DNA from: Boesenbergia rotunda
Lineage: Eukaryota; Streptophyta; Magnoliopsida; Zingiberales; Zingiberaceae
NCBI GenBank assembly: GCA_024364735.1
Contig: JAGFNQ010008723.1
Coordinates: 1 to 64,000 of the forward strand
Length of the DNA stretch: 64,000 nucleotides
Direction: 5' to 3'
How positions within the stretch are numbered: the first letter of the stretch is position 1; each line of letters begins with the position of its first letter. This document shows positions 45,627 through 56,910 of this stretch, piece by piece. Under the pieces are notes generated by a model. That model saw only the letters and a list, made by a program, of their open reading frames with translations, was not told the DNA's origin and did no database searches. A program made the position numbers and the translations under genes.

Positions 45627-45802
45627 AATTTTTTCGGATTTTTATGAATTTTTTATTATTTTTTTTTCTTTCGTTCGAAATTTTTCTCGTAAGTCGAGGA
45701 TTGGTGCAACACCCTTCGACAAATATTTTCTTCTTTATCCCGCACTACTAATCCAAGACCAAGTCTTGGGATATCTTTATCTTTTTCTTAAGTTTCAGAT
45801 AA

Positions 45803-47392
45803 ATGGTCATGCAAGAAGGATTCAGCATTGCAAGACCACCTCTCTTCAATGGGGAGGATTTCTCCTACTAGAAGAGCAGGATGGAGGTCCACCTGAAAAC
45901 TCAGGTGGACATGTGGATAATCATCCAGTCTGGACTGGAGATTCCGAAGAATGCTGAAGGAGTACCGCAAACCTACTCAGAATGGGACAACGCTCTGAAA
46001 CGCAAAATTGAAGCCGATGCAAAGGCGACTCAGACCCTCCAATGCGGCTTAACAAAAGAGGAGCTGAACCGGGTGGGTCCGTTCAACAGTGCCAAGGAGC
46101 TGTGGGCGAAACTGATCGAGCTGCACGAAGGAACATCAGACACTCGGATCAGCAAGAGAGATTTGCTCCTGAACAAGCTGTATACCATCAAAATGACTGA
46201 CAACGAAACGGCAGCGCAGCTTCACACCCGAATCCAAGAACTAATGAACGGTCTACACACTATTGGTCACAAGGTCGAAAACTGTGACCTAATAAGGTAT
46301 GCTTTAAACGCTTTCCCGAGAAACACCTTGTGGGCATCTATGTTAGATGCATACAAGGTTTCAAGGGACCTTTCAAAAATAAAATTAGATGAACTTTTTT
46401 CTGAACTAGGCTGCAATCTGGCCGAGAAAGGTATTGCCTTTGTTGCAGGAAAAATTGGAAGGACAACAAAGAAGAAGCCTCAACCTGAACCCGAGTCTAA
46501 CTCAGACTCAAACTCAGAAGACGAAGAAGGAGATCGACCTGAGCTGGTCCGACTGGCCCGAAGCTACTACAAAAAATTGAAGAACCAAAGCAACAGATGG
46601 AAAACAAGCCGAAGAAAGGACGAACCAGCTGAACCCACAAATGAAAAGAACAAGCCCAATGTGACCTGCTACGAGTGCAAGAAGAAAGGTCACTACAAGA
46701 CGGAGTGTCCAAACCTAAAGGAGACCAAGAAGACAAGAAGAAAGAAAGCACTACAAGCAAACTGGGATGAATCTTCCTCAGAAGAAGAAGAAGAGGCACC
46801 CCAGTCAAACCTACTAGCTCTGACTGCCTCCGAAGAACTTGAGACCGAGTCAGAGTTAGAGCAGAATGACGGAAAACTCACTTTTTCAGAAGATGGTGAA
46901 ATCACTGTAAGTGGATTTTCAAGATTACAATTATGTGAATTGATATCCTATCTTTCTCGAGATTTGGCGAAAGCTAAACTCCGAGTCGAATCTCTCCGAC
47001 AGGAAGTAAAACTCCTGAAAGAGAGAGCAGACTCTGAACCCTTAACTGAGAAGGTTCAAGAAGGAACCTCTGCTCAAGTTGAAAAACTTGACTCAGAGAA
47101 CTCTTTCTTGAAAACTCAAGTTAAGGATCTTAGATCTGCCTTAGAACGATTCACTTCTGGTTCCAAGGGTCTTGACATGATTCTTGGAAAACAGAAGTCG
47201 GTTCTAAATCGATCCGGACTAGGCTATAGAACCAAATCTAGGCAAAGATCCTACTATGCTGTACTGAACCAATCCAGACCCAAAGTTCAGGCATGGGTAC
47301 CTAAAATGTGCCTGAACAAACAAACTGGATCAAATCAGTATTGGATCCCCAAGACAAGATTCACATCTTGCCAAACCATATCGTGGCTTTAG
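45803..47392 (+). pseudogene. E7 gag (SIRE-type), one nonsense codon
   Basis: ATG 45803 starts MVMQEGFSIARPPLFNGEDF; a TAG at 45869-45871 stands where relatives have Trp (FxYW), and from 45881 the frame is open for 503 codons. Order: gag core with LQCGLTKEEL and ALNAFPRNTLWASM; EKGIAFVAGK; acidic patch; zinc knuckle CYECKKKGHYKTEC from about residue 289; acidic Ser/Glu patch; coiled-coil-like helix; and a terminal linker with AWVPK and YWIPKT, which in SIRE elements leads into protease. The frame ends there, so pol is lost and only structural gag remains. Confidence 0.88.
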
Positions 47393-47511
47393 TCCAGGGG
47401 GAGCCAAATTAAAAACCATATTTATTGTTAGATAAAGCCCAACTTTCTTTGTCTTTAAATTGCATGTTTGCTTGTTTATTTAATTTCTGCAATTTGCCAT
47501 GTTTAGATTTA

Positions 47512-47830
47512 GGAATGGTTAGTTTAAGGACTGAACTAACTTAACTGAAATTTGACAACATAGTATTGGGTGGCGGTGAGATGATAGTACGTTAGGGAAA
47601 CCAATTCTAATAAGGTCAAGTATTCTTTACTTGGTCTCTTTAGACTGGTGAAACTAGCCGAAGCTACCGATCCAAGACCCAAACTAGTTAGACCATAATT
47701 TTCCAAAGATCAATTTTGAAAATGAAATTTCACTGAAAGACTTTGTCAAGGAAAGGGTTGATGATCCAATAAGGCTACGGCCAAAGAAGGCCTAGTGCCT
47801 CGCCAAGACCTGGAAGCCAATATTTGAAAT
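47512..47830 (+). other. conserved non-coding block, E7 copy
   Basis: Collinear with E2-E6 copies although E7 gag is of a different type; GGCTACGGCC-aaagaa-GGCC is intact here. Confidence 0.72.
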
Positions 47831-48146
47831 TCAAATTCAAACTAGTCTTTGTCAAATTCGAATCTAACACAAACTTTCAGTTAATTATAGATTCAAACAT
47901 TTTTTTCAAATTAAAAACCAACTGTTTTCAAAATTAAATTAAGTTTTTCAAAACGAATCATAAATTTTTCAAATTAAATCTATCCATTAAAACCTGTCTC
48001 ACAAAACCTATAAAGCTAACATAATTGATATCCCTAGATTGGGTGGGACGGCAAACTTAATGAAAATTCATTTAATAACTACACTTTTTTCAAACATTTA
48101 GTTTAGAACGGCACTGACTTAACGCTAGGCAAACCATGGCTAAAAC
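47831..48146 (+). other. E7 spacer upstream of internal promoter
   Basis: AT-rich, no gene recognised. Confidence 0.5.
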
Positions 48147-48417
48147 AGTCAAATCAGGTCAAACATGGTCAAGCAAGTCAAATCTGGTTAAATACAGTCT
48201 TTTACGGTCAAAAACAGTCGTTTAGGGCGCCCAAACCCTTGCGGGCGCCCCGAGGCTGGTCAAATGCAGCTTTCTGCCACTGCATGCTGACTAGGGCGCC
48301 CGGGTGCTCCCGGGCGCCCCCGTATAGTCCTTCAACGGCAGAAAGCTGCCAAAAGGCAGCCACAGCCCTGGCCAGGGCGCCCTCGCCATCTAGGGCGCCC
48401 GAAACTGCCCTATAAAA
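48147..48417 (+). promoter_or_regulatory. internal U3-like promoter of E7
   Basis: A cluster of (A/G)GTCAA words (48147, 48157, 48167, 48176, 48206), the reverse complement of the W-box core, is followed by three GGGCGCCC pairs (48224-48250, 48293-48319, 48373-48400) and TATAAAA at 48411-48417. A perfect 13-bp inverted repeat (48266-48278 and 48337-48349) brackets the middle pair. The organisation copies the element's own LTR promoter but it lies inside the element and leads into the second ORF. Confidence 0.65.
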
Positions 48418-48627
48418 GGGGCTCCATACCCCCTTCTTCTCCTCACACTCAAACTTCTACTTCTCTTCAACTCTCTACCCTCCAAGAGATCTTGCAACCC
48501 TCTCGAGCTCTCATCTTCAACAATGCCTCCCCGAGCAGCCCGGTATAATTTTTTTAATTAAGTTAATTTTTAATTTTTTTAATGCAATTCCTTCATACTT
48601 TCTTTAAATGCATATCGACCAAACCAG

Positions 48628-51600
48628 GCAGAACCCGGTACCCAACCTAGTCTTGATCCTAGTTTCCGAATTTAGAACTATGTAATAAGTTCGATCATAC
48701 GACCTATAAACCTATCAAGACGAGCTACTTAAATAGACAATACCCAATCCTGTCCCTTAGCAATGAACGTTATAAACTTTTACCAACTTGACAATCTCGT
48801 ATTCTGCACCCATCCAATTAACACATCCTTATGTGCAGAATTTTACAACAACATAATTAGACAGGATGGTCTCATGTTCGTCACCACTGTCCAAGGAATT
48901 CCCTTAACAATCACACCTACACTACTCAACCGATTTCTAGGACTACGATTCTCGCAGTCCACCTTCTGTTGTTACCCTCCTAGGGAGCCTCCCTTTGATG
49001 AGCCTCCCTTTGATGCTCCCTACTCTCACATTACCTTAGATACGTTACACTCTTACTTCTTTAGGCAACCCCTGGCCGGACGATTTCAGTCTGTCGACCT
49101 ACAGGTTCAGGACTACGCTCTATATAGAGTTATAGTCTGATGTATTCTGCCCTTATCTACTAGAGACGTCGCTACTATGCGACCATTCCACACCTTCCTC
49201 CTATATGCCTTGATTCATCAGCTAGACATCGACATAGGACTTCAGATGTTTCATGCTATCCTACATGCGTCCAGTGTTACCACGCAAGGGCGGGTACGCA
49301 CTCCCTACTGCCACATTATCACATCCATTTTACATCACCACGGTCGGAACATCACCGAGGGAGAGATGGCCGCCTTGACTGATTACGACGAGATAGGATA
49401 TAGAAACTTCTCCTTAGCTGGTATAGAGGTTTCCGGTACCGGGGTCTTGTCCTGGAGACGTCAGAGAGCAGCTCCCCAGATCGACTCAGACGAGGAGGTT
49501 GAAGTCGATGTCGCCGATTTGGCAGCAGAGGCTCGAGCACACATTGACGAGCCCCCTCCACCAACGCTCTACGAGAGAGTGACACGGCTGGAGACACAGG
49601 TCCAGAGCCTCCGAGAGGAAGTGGAGGCAAACCATGCTGAGCAGATGGAGACAAATAGGGGCTATTGTAACGACCCAGAAAATTCTCTTAATATTTTATG
49701 AAAATATTGAACATATTTAAATAATTTTCCGAAGGACCTAGAGGTATTAATACCAACTTTGGCCTAGAAAACCCATGTTTTCTCATTTAAATTGAGAAAA
49801 CTCAACACTAATGGGTCATATATGGGCTTTTTAGTACCATAACTATAGGGGGATTTTAGGTAGAGATTAGTATAAATATGAGTAGGATTTAATTAGACAT
49901 ATTAGCATGACTATGGGTAAGTCTTAGCTTAATTTTCCTATGTAAATGGAGACATTAGGTATTAATGGGCCTTAAATGGGTCCCAAAAAAAAATAGGTCT
50001 TAATTAGGTAAAAATTAATATAAATATAAAAGGATTTTATTTAGGAATATTAGCATAATTATGGGTGATTTTAGGAGAATTTTTGAAATAAAGGGGAATT
50101 TTCGAAAATAAGAAAAAGGATTTAAATAAAATAAAAATAAAGGTGCATGGGCCAAGGATTGAACCTTGGACCTCTTGTACAACCATGAATGCTTTAACCA
50201 ACTCACCTAGTAAAGAATTCTTATGAGGAAATGAAGTGGATGGTGGTTAAGGAGTAGAAGAAGATGAAGGGCCATGGAGAGACTTTTCATTTACCTCTTT
50301 AATGGGTGATAAATAGGGGGGTTTGGGAGTTACTTCTTCTTCTCATTCCTTGCATTTTCGAAACTCATTCTCCCCTCATCCTAGCCGAACACCCAAGGAA
50401 AGGTTCTCCCTTGGAAAAGCTCCACAAGGGGTCTTATCTCCAAGGTCTAAGAGTTTTTCAATGATACAAGGACAAGGGTGTGCAAGGGTCCAAAGATCTT
50501 ACCATTTCCTCCTCTTTCAAGGTTCGAAAAATCAAGAGAATCTAAGGTAAGACTCCCTCACCTGTGGTATAATAGTTCCCTATGATTCCCATGATTTTTA
50601 GCATGATATATGGGTTAGTTTTTGGATTTGATGTTGAAAGGAAACAAAACCAAGGTCCCTATGTTTATGGGTTTCGGCCACCATGATTTAAATGTCTATA
50701 AATATGTTAAAAATCTTTATAATGTTATTTAATGTTCCCTTATAATGTGTAGAGGATAAGTATAATTTTTGTGGAATTTTTGGAGTACCCTAGGACACTC
50801 TAGGGTTTCGGCCAACATGAAAGGGACAAAAACCAAGGTCCCTATGTTTATGGGTTTCAGCCACCATGATTTAAATGTCTATAAATATGTTAAAAATCTT
50901 TATAATGTTATTTAATGTTCTCTTATGATGTGTAGAGGTTAAGTATAATTTTTGGGAATTTTTGGAGTACCCTAGGACACTCTAGGGTTTCGGCCAACAT
51001 GAAAGAAACAAAACCAAGAACCCTAAGCTTGAGGGTTTCGGCCACTATGATTTATGTGTCTATAACTATGCTAAAAACCTTGATAATGTTTTTTTTAAAT
51101 GTTCTCTGATGATGTTAGAGATTAAATATAATTTTTGAGAATTTTGGGGTACCCTAGAGACCCTATATGTTTCGGCCAACCTCAAGGACCCAAGGATTAG
51201 GGTGAGTTCTAAACTTCAAGTATACATTTGATATGTTGTCATGATATAAGGATGATGGAGGATGATTATGTAAATTTCCACACGGTCTAGAGACTACATA
51301 TGTTTCGGCCAAGAAGGAATAATAAGAAAAAAGTTATGATTTATTTCAAGTAAGGGCTCCAGTGGCTCTATGGTGAAATGTGATTAGTGTCTTATGATTG
51401 ATTGGGGATTTTAATGGAATTTTTCCATACCCCCATGGGCCTTATGGATTTCGGCCAAGGCAGGTATCTAGGGTTTGGGATAGAGTTAGGACCCAAAGAA
51501 TGATGGTTTATGCTCATTATAAAGTATACGTAAAGGTTCAAGCATGTGATGGAAATTAAGTTACCCATAACCCTAACCTTAAGCACCATACTTTATGTTT

Positions 51601-53310
51601 GTATGTTATGATAAAAATGATGCCATGATAAGTATCTTATGTTTATGTTCATGATAAGAATGATGCCATGATAAGTATCTTATGTTTATGTTCATGATAA
51701 GAATGATGCCATGATAAGTATGTTACGTTTATGTTCATGATAAGAATAATGTCACGACAAGTATGTTATGTCTATGTTCATGATAAGAAGGATGCCATGA
51801 TAAATATGTTATGATCATGTTCATGATAAGAATGATGCCATGATAAGTATGCTATGAATGTCTTATGAATGATGAAGCATGCAAAGTATTTTACTTTATG
51901 AATGGGCTTGTACCGGACCCAAGTATGGGTCCAAGGGATGGGCACCTTAAGAACGCCCCGGTTCTGGACTATCGGAGTTGTCCACGGTTCTGGCACTACC
52001 GGAGCTGTGCAATAGGGATGGGCTCCTTGAGAACGCCTCGGTTCGGGGACTACCGACTATGCTGTCCTTACCCTAGTAGGTCGGGGCTCGCTACCTCGGA
52101 CTTACTAGGGATGTGTGCTATGATGTATGTATGTGGGACAAGCCGGGGACCCCAAATGTTATGATGATTATGTTTAAGCATTTTAAAAGTATGATTTTAA
52201 AAGTTAAGCATCCCGATGTATATGCATTCCACCCATGCATTCATACATGTTATGCATTATGTTATGATAATGATGTGTTATGCTTATGCTCCATGTTAAA
52301 AGATATGTATGAGAATGAATGATCCATGTTATGATTATGGTAAGAAGATGCTCTTATGATATGCTAGAATGTATGCCTATGTTTATGCCATATAGGTTGG
52401 TTTATATCTTATATTTATATTTATGCCATGTCTCATGCCATGCTAGGAAAGTTTATTAAGTTATGCTATGCCGTGTATCATGCCATGCTTAGAATGTTTA
52501 CGATGTCTATGCTTGATATGCTAGAAAGTATGCCTATGGTTGATTTACATCTTATGCTTATGTTCATGCCATGTATGATGTCATGCTTAGAATGTTTAAT
52601 TATGTTTATGCCTATGTTTATACTTTATGCCATGATAAGAATGTTTAATTAGATTTATGCCTATGTTTATGCTTTATGCTATGATAGAAATGTTTATGAT
52701 GCTTATGTTCCATATGATTATGAATGAATGACGAATGATTTTAGTGAGTAGGAAAGAGTCTTACTAAGCCTGTGTGCTTATAGTCTTTTTCCTTATACCG
52801 CAGATCATGCAAGGGGACCATGAGGAAGCAACAGGAGGGCAAGATTATATGTGTGTGATAGTGACTTGGCCCATGAAATCAAACGTTTGCCGTTATGCTA
52901 AGAACTTTACTTTTGTTAAGTATATGCTCGATTAGTGACTTATGGAAACTTATGATATGATGTTATGCATGATATGAAATGAACCTCATGATATGATGTT
53001 AAGCTTGTTATGACATGATGTTTAAGTATGAAGTTTATATGTCTAGTGTCCATGTCACTATGTTAGAAATGGTAGTAGGGGCATGTAAAGTTTAAGTTAT
53101 TCCGCTGCAGTATGATGTTACATGCCTTAAGTATGTTAGCGTAACGCCGCTTTAGGAAAAAAAAAAAGCGGGCGTTACAGCTATTACACTAACTATATGA
53201 GTGCACTTAGAGCTGAGAGGGAGACCAGAGACGCACAGTATCAGGAGATGATGGCGATGTTTCAGTCCTGGCAGCCAGGCTCTTCTGATCATCCTGGTCC
53301 CTCATCATAG
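48628..53310 (+). pseudogene. E7 second ORF, resembles 'putative plant transposon protein' domain; split by L3
   Basis: With L3 and one GCTAT duplicate removed, one frame runs 48628-49665 then 53185-53310. Features: FVTTVQGIPLTITP..LNRFLGL, a His-rich middle, then RPFHTFLLYALIHQLDIDIG and ..YCHIITSILHHHG, and a C-terminal coiled coil (ETQVQSLREEVEANH) ending QPGSSDHPGPSS. I judge this similar to the plant transposon-protein domain often annotated in plant genomes; function unknown. Three in-frame stops (48673 TAG, 48730 TAA, 49138 TGA) plus L3 break it. A nearby ATG at 48523 (MPPRAAR) with GT..AG borders could be a first exon, but the splice I tried does not match phase. Confidence 0.62.
49666..53179 (+). 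mobile_element. L3: solo LTR, Ty3/gypsy chromovirus-like, TSD GCTAT
   Basis: 3514 bp from TGTAACGACCC to GGGCGTTACA with perfect GCTAT flanks (49661-49665 and 53180-53184). It lacks coding domains. A ~182-bp unit containing TTTCGGCCACCATGATTT is present three times (about 50640-51185), and a ~45-bp array lies at 51610-51850; both are private to this copy. The shared GC-rich block is at 51905-52100. Confidence 0.93.
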
Positions 53311-54583
53311 ATTGTATCAGTGACTATTTTGATTGCCCCTACTCAGTAGGGTTGACTTCTGTTTGACTTGTGTGACTATGCGGGTTCTCTCCTTTGACCA
53401 GCTAACTTATTTGACTTGTATGAATTGTTTGACTACTCTGTCTTTCTTGATTATTTGATAGGCAGTTAGGACTATGCTTAGTAGAATAGGTTAAATCTAC
53501 TTTTTGGTTTTCTTACTACTTTATTCATTTCAAAATTAGTTTTATGTAGCTTTTAAAATGCTTTCAAAATCAGCTTTTACTTAGTTTTGAAAAGTTTTAA
53601 AAAATAAAATTTTTGACTTAGTTTTATTCAAAAACCACCCCCTTCAAAACTAGGGCTTTTTCGCAAATGGAATTAGCCTAAGCCCTAACCCTAGAACTGC
53701 ATGCACCTATAGATTTAGAAGCCAGCATCTCACAAGCACCTTAGGGTACTTTTGATTGATAACCTAGAATGGGTTGAGATGCTTAGGTCTTTGCCTTAAT
53801 TCAAGATGCTTTAAGTCAGTGCATCTGCAGTAATTGGGGCACTAAATACAATTTACACAGTAATCAAGTTAAGTGTCAAGTTTAGAAAATCTAACGTGAA
53901 CAGAACACTTAACTTGACTAACCCTAGCGAAAACTACTGTTTATAACAATTAGTAAGTAGCTGATCGGGTTAGACAGGACCCTAAAAGAGAAATTGAAAC
54001 TGATTTGATTGAGTTCATATCTTGAATTGGTTCAATACAAGCAAATTATGCAGTTTTCTTTACTATTATGCATTCTGTTTATTTGCTATATTTCTTTAGT
54101 TTTGATATATGGCAAAGGGGGAGAGATAGGAAAGGAGAGAGTTCAAAATTTTTCTAACTTCTAAGCTTTCAAAATTTTCTAACTTCTAAGCTTTCAAAAT
54201 TTTTCTAACTTTTAAGCTTTCAAAATTTTTCTAAGTACTGTTAAACTTAAGCTTTCAAAATTTTAAAGTACATAATTTTGAAAAGTTTTTCTAAAGTACT
54301 GTTAAACTTAAGCTTTCAAAATTTTAAAGTACTTAAGCTTTGAAAAGTTTTTCTAAGTACTTAAGCCTTCAAAATTTTTAAAAGTACTTAAACTTTCAAA
54401 AGTTCTCTAAGTATTTAAACTTCAGCTTAAATTTTTTTTAATCCAGTTTTTTAAACTTATTTTCAAAAACCCCACAAATTTTTGAAAAATCAAAGGGGAG
54501 ATTCCTTCCAGGGGGAGGGAACTAAATTAGTGTATAATCTGAACTTTTTGAATCGGGTTGTCATAAATCAAAAAGGGGGAGAT
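53311..54583 (+). other. E7 3' non-coding tail with polypurine tract
   Basis: T-rich; 54140-54430 repeats AAGCTTTCAAAATTTTTCTA-like units. The module series of E2-E6 is not recognisable here. Polypurine tract AAAAAGGGGGAGAT ends at 54583. Confidence 0.62.
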
Positions 54584-55915
54584 TGTTGGTGCAGACAGCA
54601 CCCAAGTCAAACCAGGGTTCAAAAGTTAAGTCTTATTTGCTTTCTAACATGCTAGGTAAGTGTGCAGATTCAAGACCTAGCAAAGGACTGCTAGGCACCT
54701 GGCGAAGGACTGCCAGGATACAAAGCCCTGGCGAAGGACTGCTAGGCACCTGGCGATGGAATGCCAGGAGACAAAGACCTAGCGAAGGGCTGCTAGGCAC
54801 CAGGCAAAGGACAGCTTGGATCCGAAGACCTAGCGAAGGAATGCTAGGCACCAGGCGAAGGACAGCTTGGTACTGAAGACCTGGTGAAGGACTGCTGGGA
54901 AAAAGTCCAATCGGAGAAGCCAGTTGGCGACAGGTAAACTCTCCCGAGAGGAGTAGGTGAGGACGTGTTCCCCGTTGAGGGAACAGTAGGCGTCGGTTCG
55001 ACCTAGGGTTCCATTTTGGAAACCCAAAGTCAGAACCAAGACAGCTAAGGCTGTATAAAACTAACAACTTACTGCTTTATGTTGTTTCTTGGACTAACCC
55101 TGGATGCAGGACCGAAGGAACGAGTGTCTGCAGCTCAGAGAGCCTCAAAGGAGTGAGGCAGCAGCTGAGTAGGGCGCCCTGAGTGTCCCGGGTGCCCCCA
55201 AGGTGTACACAAAACAGATGAAGCTAAAGGAGCTTCGGCTGAATACTGGCCGGGGCGCCCCCAGCAGCCAGGGCGCCCCCAGCAGCCAGGGCGCCCCACG
55301 CTTGAACTCACCGAGGAGGATAAGCCTCATCCAGCCGAAACTCACGCTGAAAAGGTCAGCCAGGGCGCCCTCTGCTTCCCGGGTGCCCCTGTCAAGGATT
55401 TATCCCAATTTTGAAGGGATAACTCGCTGACCACGAAGTGAGCGGATCACAGGCCACGTGGAGGGCGCCCCCGTGCTCGGGCGCCCTCAGAACCCTATAA
55501 AAGGCCCTCGACCCCTCAAGCTTCGACACAACTTCTTCCAACACTGTGACGTTCTTCTGCTCCTGCGCTTCGCTCCAGAAACCTCCCAACTCGACACGAA
55601 AGTGCCGACGACATCCCTCTGCTCCGAGAAACATCCCATATCGGACGTCGGTAACGAAGAACCAATTTTTCTTTTCTGTTATACTACTACTGTACTACAA
55701 CTGTAATCTTTTGTAAGAATCTTTACGCGATTATAGAATTACCCTCAGTAAACGGTCAACGACCGTTGGAGTAGGAGTCGACCCAGGCTCCGAACCAAGT
55801 AAAAATACCTGTGTTTGTGATTGTTTATTTATTCCGCTGCGTACTTGCTCTAATTTTATTCCGAAAAGTTTTTTAACGATATTCACCCCCCTCTATCATT
55901 TCTCTCGATCCAACA
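54584..55915 (+). repeat. E7 3' LTR (1332 bp)
   Basis: Collinear with the 5' LTR with scattered substitutions and small indels, including an extra GCAGCCAGGGCGCCCC repeat near 55270. CACGTG is intact here (55456-55461) but reads CACATG in the 5' copy. Confidence 0.94.
54676..54927 (+). repeat. hairpin array, E7 3' LTR (about 9 units)
   Basis: Same unit order as the 5' copy; the terminal stem is decayed (CCAATCGG / CCAGTTGG, 54907-54927). Confidence 0.84.
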
Positions 55916-55920
55916 ATAGT

Positions 55921-56853
55921 TGTTGAGGCAATCGACCCTTAAATGATTGGAAGATCATGGTTTTGATGTGTGTGGGCGAATATGTTTAAGGTTAGAGTGT
56001 TATGTTATATTTGATATGTGTGATTGAGTTTGCAGGACTTGGAGAATCACACATGGTGGACACATCCGAGGGACGAGAGCCAAGGGAGGAGAGCTCCAAG
56101 GGCATGCCGGGAAGTGAACTTCAAGGGCACACGTGAAGGGTGGCATGGAGGCAAGCCAAGGGAAGGCTTGTGTGTGCATCCGAGGGACGATAGCTAGAGG
56201 AAGAGGACTTCAAGAGGCAAGCCGAGGGAGCAGACCTGAAGGCACACGTGAAGGAGAAGGTTCGGAGTGGCTGAAACCAAGCTGAAAGGCAGGGCAGTCG
56301 ACTGGCCCTGGGGGAGTCGACTGCCAAAACTCACAGAAATATTTCAGCCTCGGACCAGTCGACTGCCCATGGGGTAGTCGACTGGTATACCCTGAAAATT
56401 AGCCATTAGCTAGCAATTAATGTTAGGCCAGTCGACTGCCCTTGGGGCAGTCGACTGGTACGAGGCTGGGCAGACTGCGAGTTTGCCCTGTTCTCCTATA
56501 AAAGGAGCACCTTTTTGCACGAGTAAGGTACGGTTCTGTACAACGTCGAAGTGCTGCTCGTCTGAAGAGTGCTCTCCACTTCCTCTCTTGTATTCTACTG
56601 TATTCTGAAAAGAGGAAGATCGCCTGTGTAAAGGTTTCTCCACCTGAAGGAGAATTTTTTATAGTGGAACTGGTGTACAGCGTGGATCCTTGGATTAGTC
56701 ACCCATCTAGGTGGATACCAAGTAAACGGTTGGTTGTTAGCATTGTTAATCTTTTCATTTGCATATTATTTCCGTTGCGCTAACAACTTCGTAGAGATCA
56801 ACCGAAAAAGTGCTATTCACCCCCCCCTCTAGCACGCCTAAAACGATCCATCA
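55921..56853 (+). repeat. E8 5' LTR (933 bp)
   Basis: TGTTGAGGCAATCG to GATCCATCA. Very similar to the 3' copy. Contains paired GTCGAC palindromes, TATAAAA and a C-tract near the end. Confidence 0.94.
56293..56503 (+). promoter_or_regulatory. E8 LTR promoter: three paired AGTCGACT palindromes and TATA
   Basis: Pairs of CAGTCGACTG-type palindromes at 56293-56324, 56354-56385 and 56428-56459, each about 11 nt apart, precede TATAAAA (56497-56503) inside CTCCT..AGGAG. The 3' LTR has the same set (62691-62852, TATA at 62891). Confidence 0.62.
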
Positions 56854-56855
56854 GT

Positions 56856-56867
56856 TGGTATCAGAGC
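56856..56867 (+). other. E8 primer-binding site
   Basis: TGGTATCAGAGC, two bases after the LTR end. Confidence 0.92.
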
Positions 56868-56910
56868 CGGTGCGTTTTGGAAGAACTAACCGTCAACCGG
56901 AGCAAATATA

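Larger units (their letters stand above)
44238..55915 (+). mobile_element. E7: copia element with gag and a second ORF, no pol; TSD ATAGT
   Basis: LTRs 44238-45576 and 54584-55915 with perfect 5-bp flanks ATAGT (44233-44237 and 55916-55920). The interior holds PBS, a gag with zinc knuckle, the conserved block, a second promoter, an unrelated ORF interrupted by L3, and a polypurine tract. No protease, integrase or RT motif was found in any frame listed. Without L3 it is about 8.16 kb. Confidence 0.93.

Noticed and set aside
46497..46905. Ser-rich ORFs antisense to the acidic part of E7 gag (and 57820-58302 antisense to E8 gag)
   Set aside because: Shadows of the acidic Ser/Glu/Lys-rich sense frames.
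48523..48627. Clean first exon for the E7 second ORF (MPPRAAR, GT..AG borders)
   Set aside because: The splice joins in a different phase from the downstream frame and in-frame stops follow, so no exon call is made.
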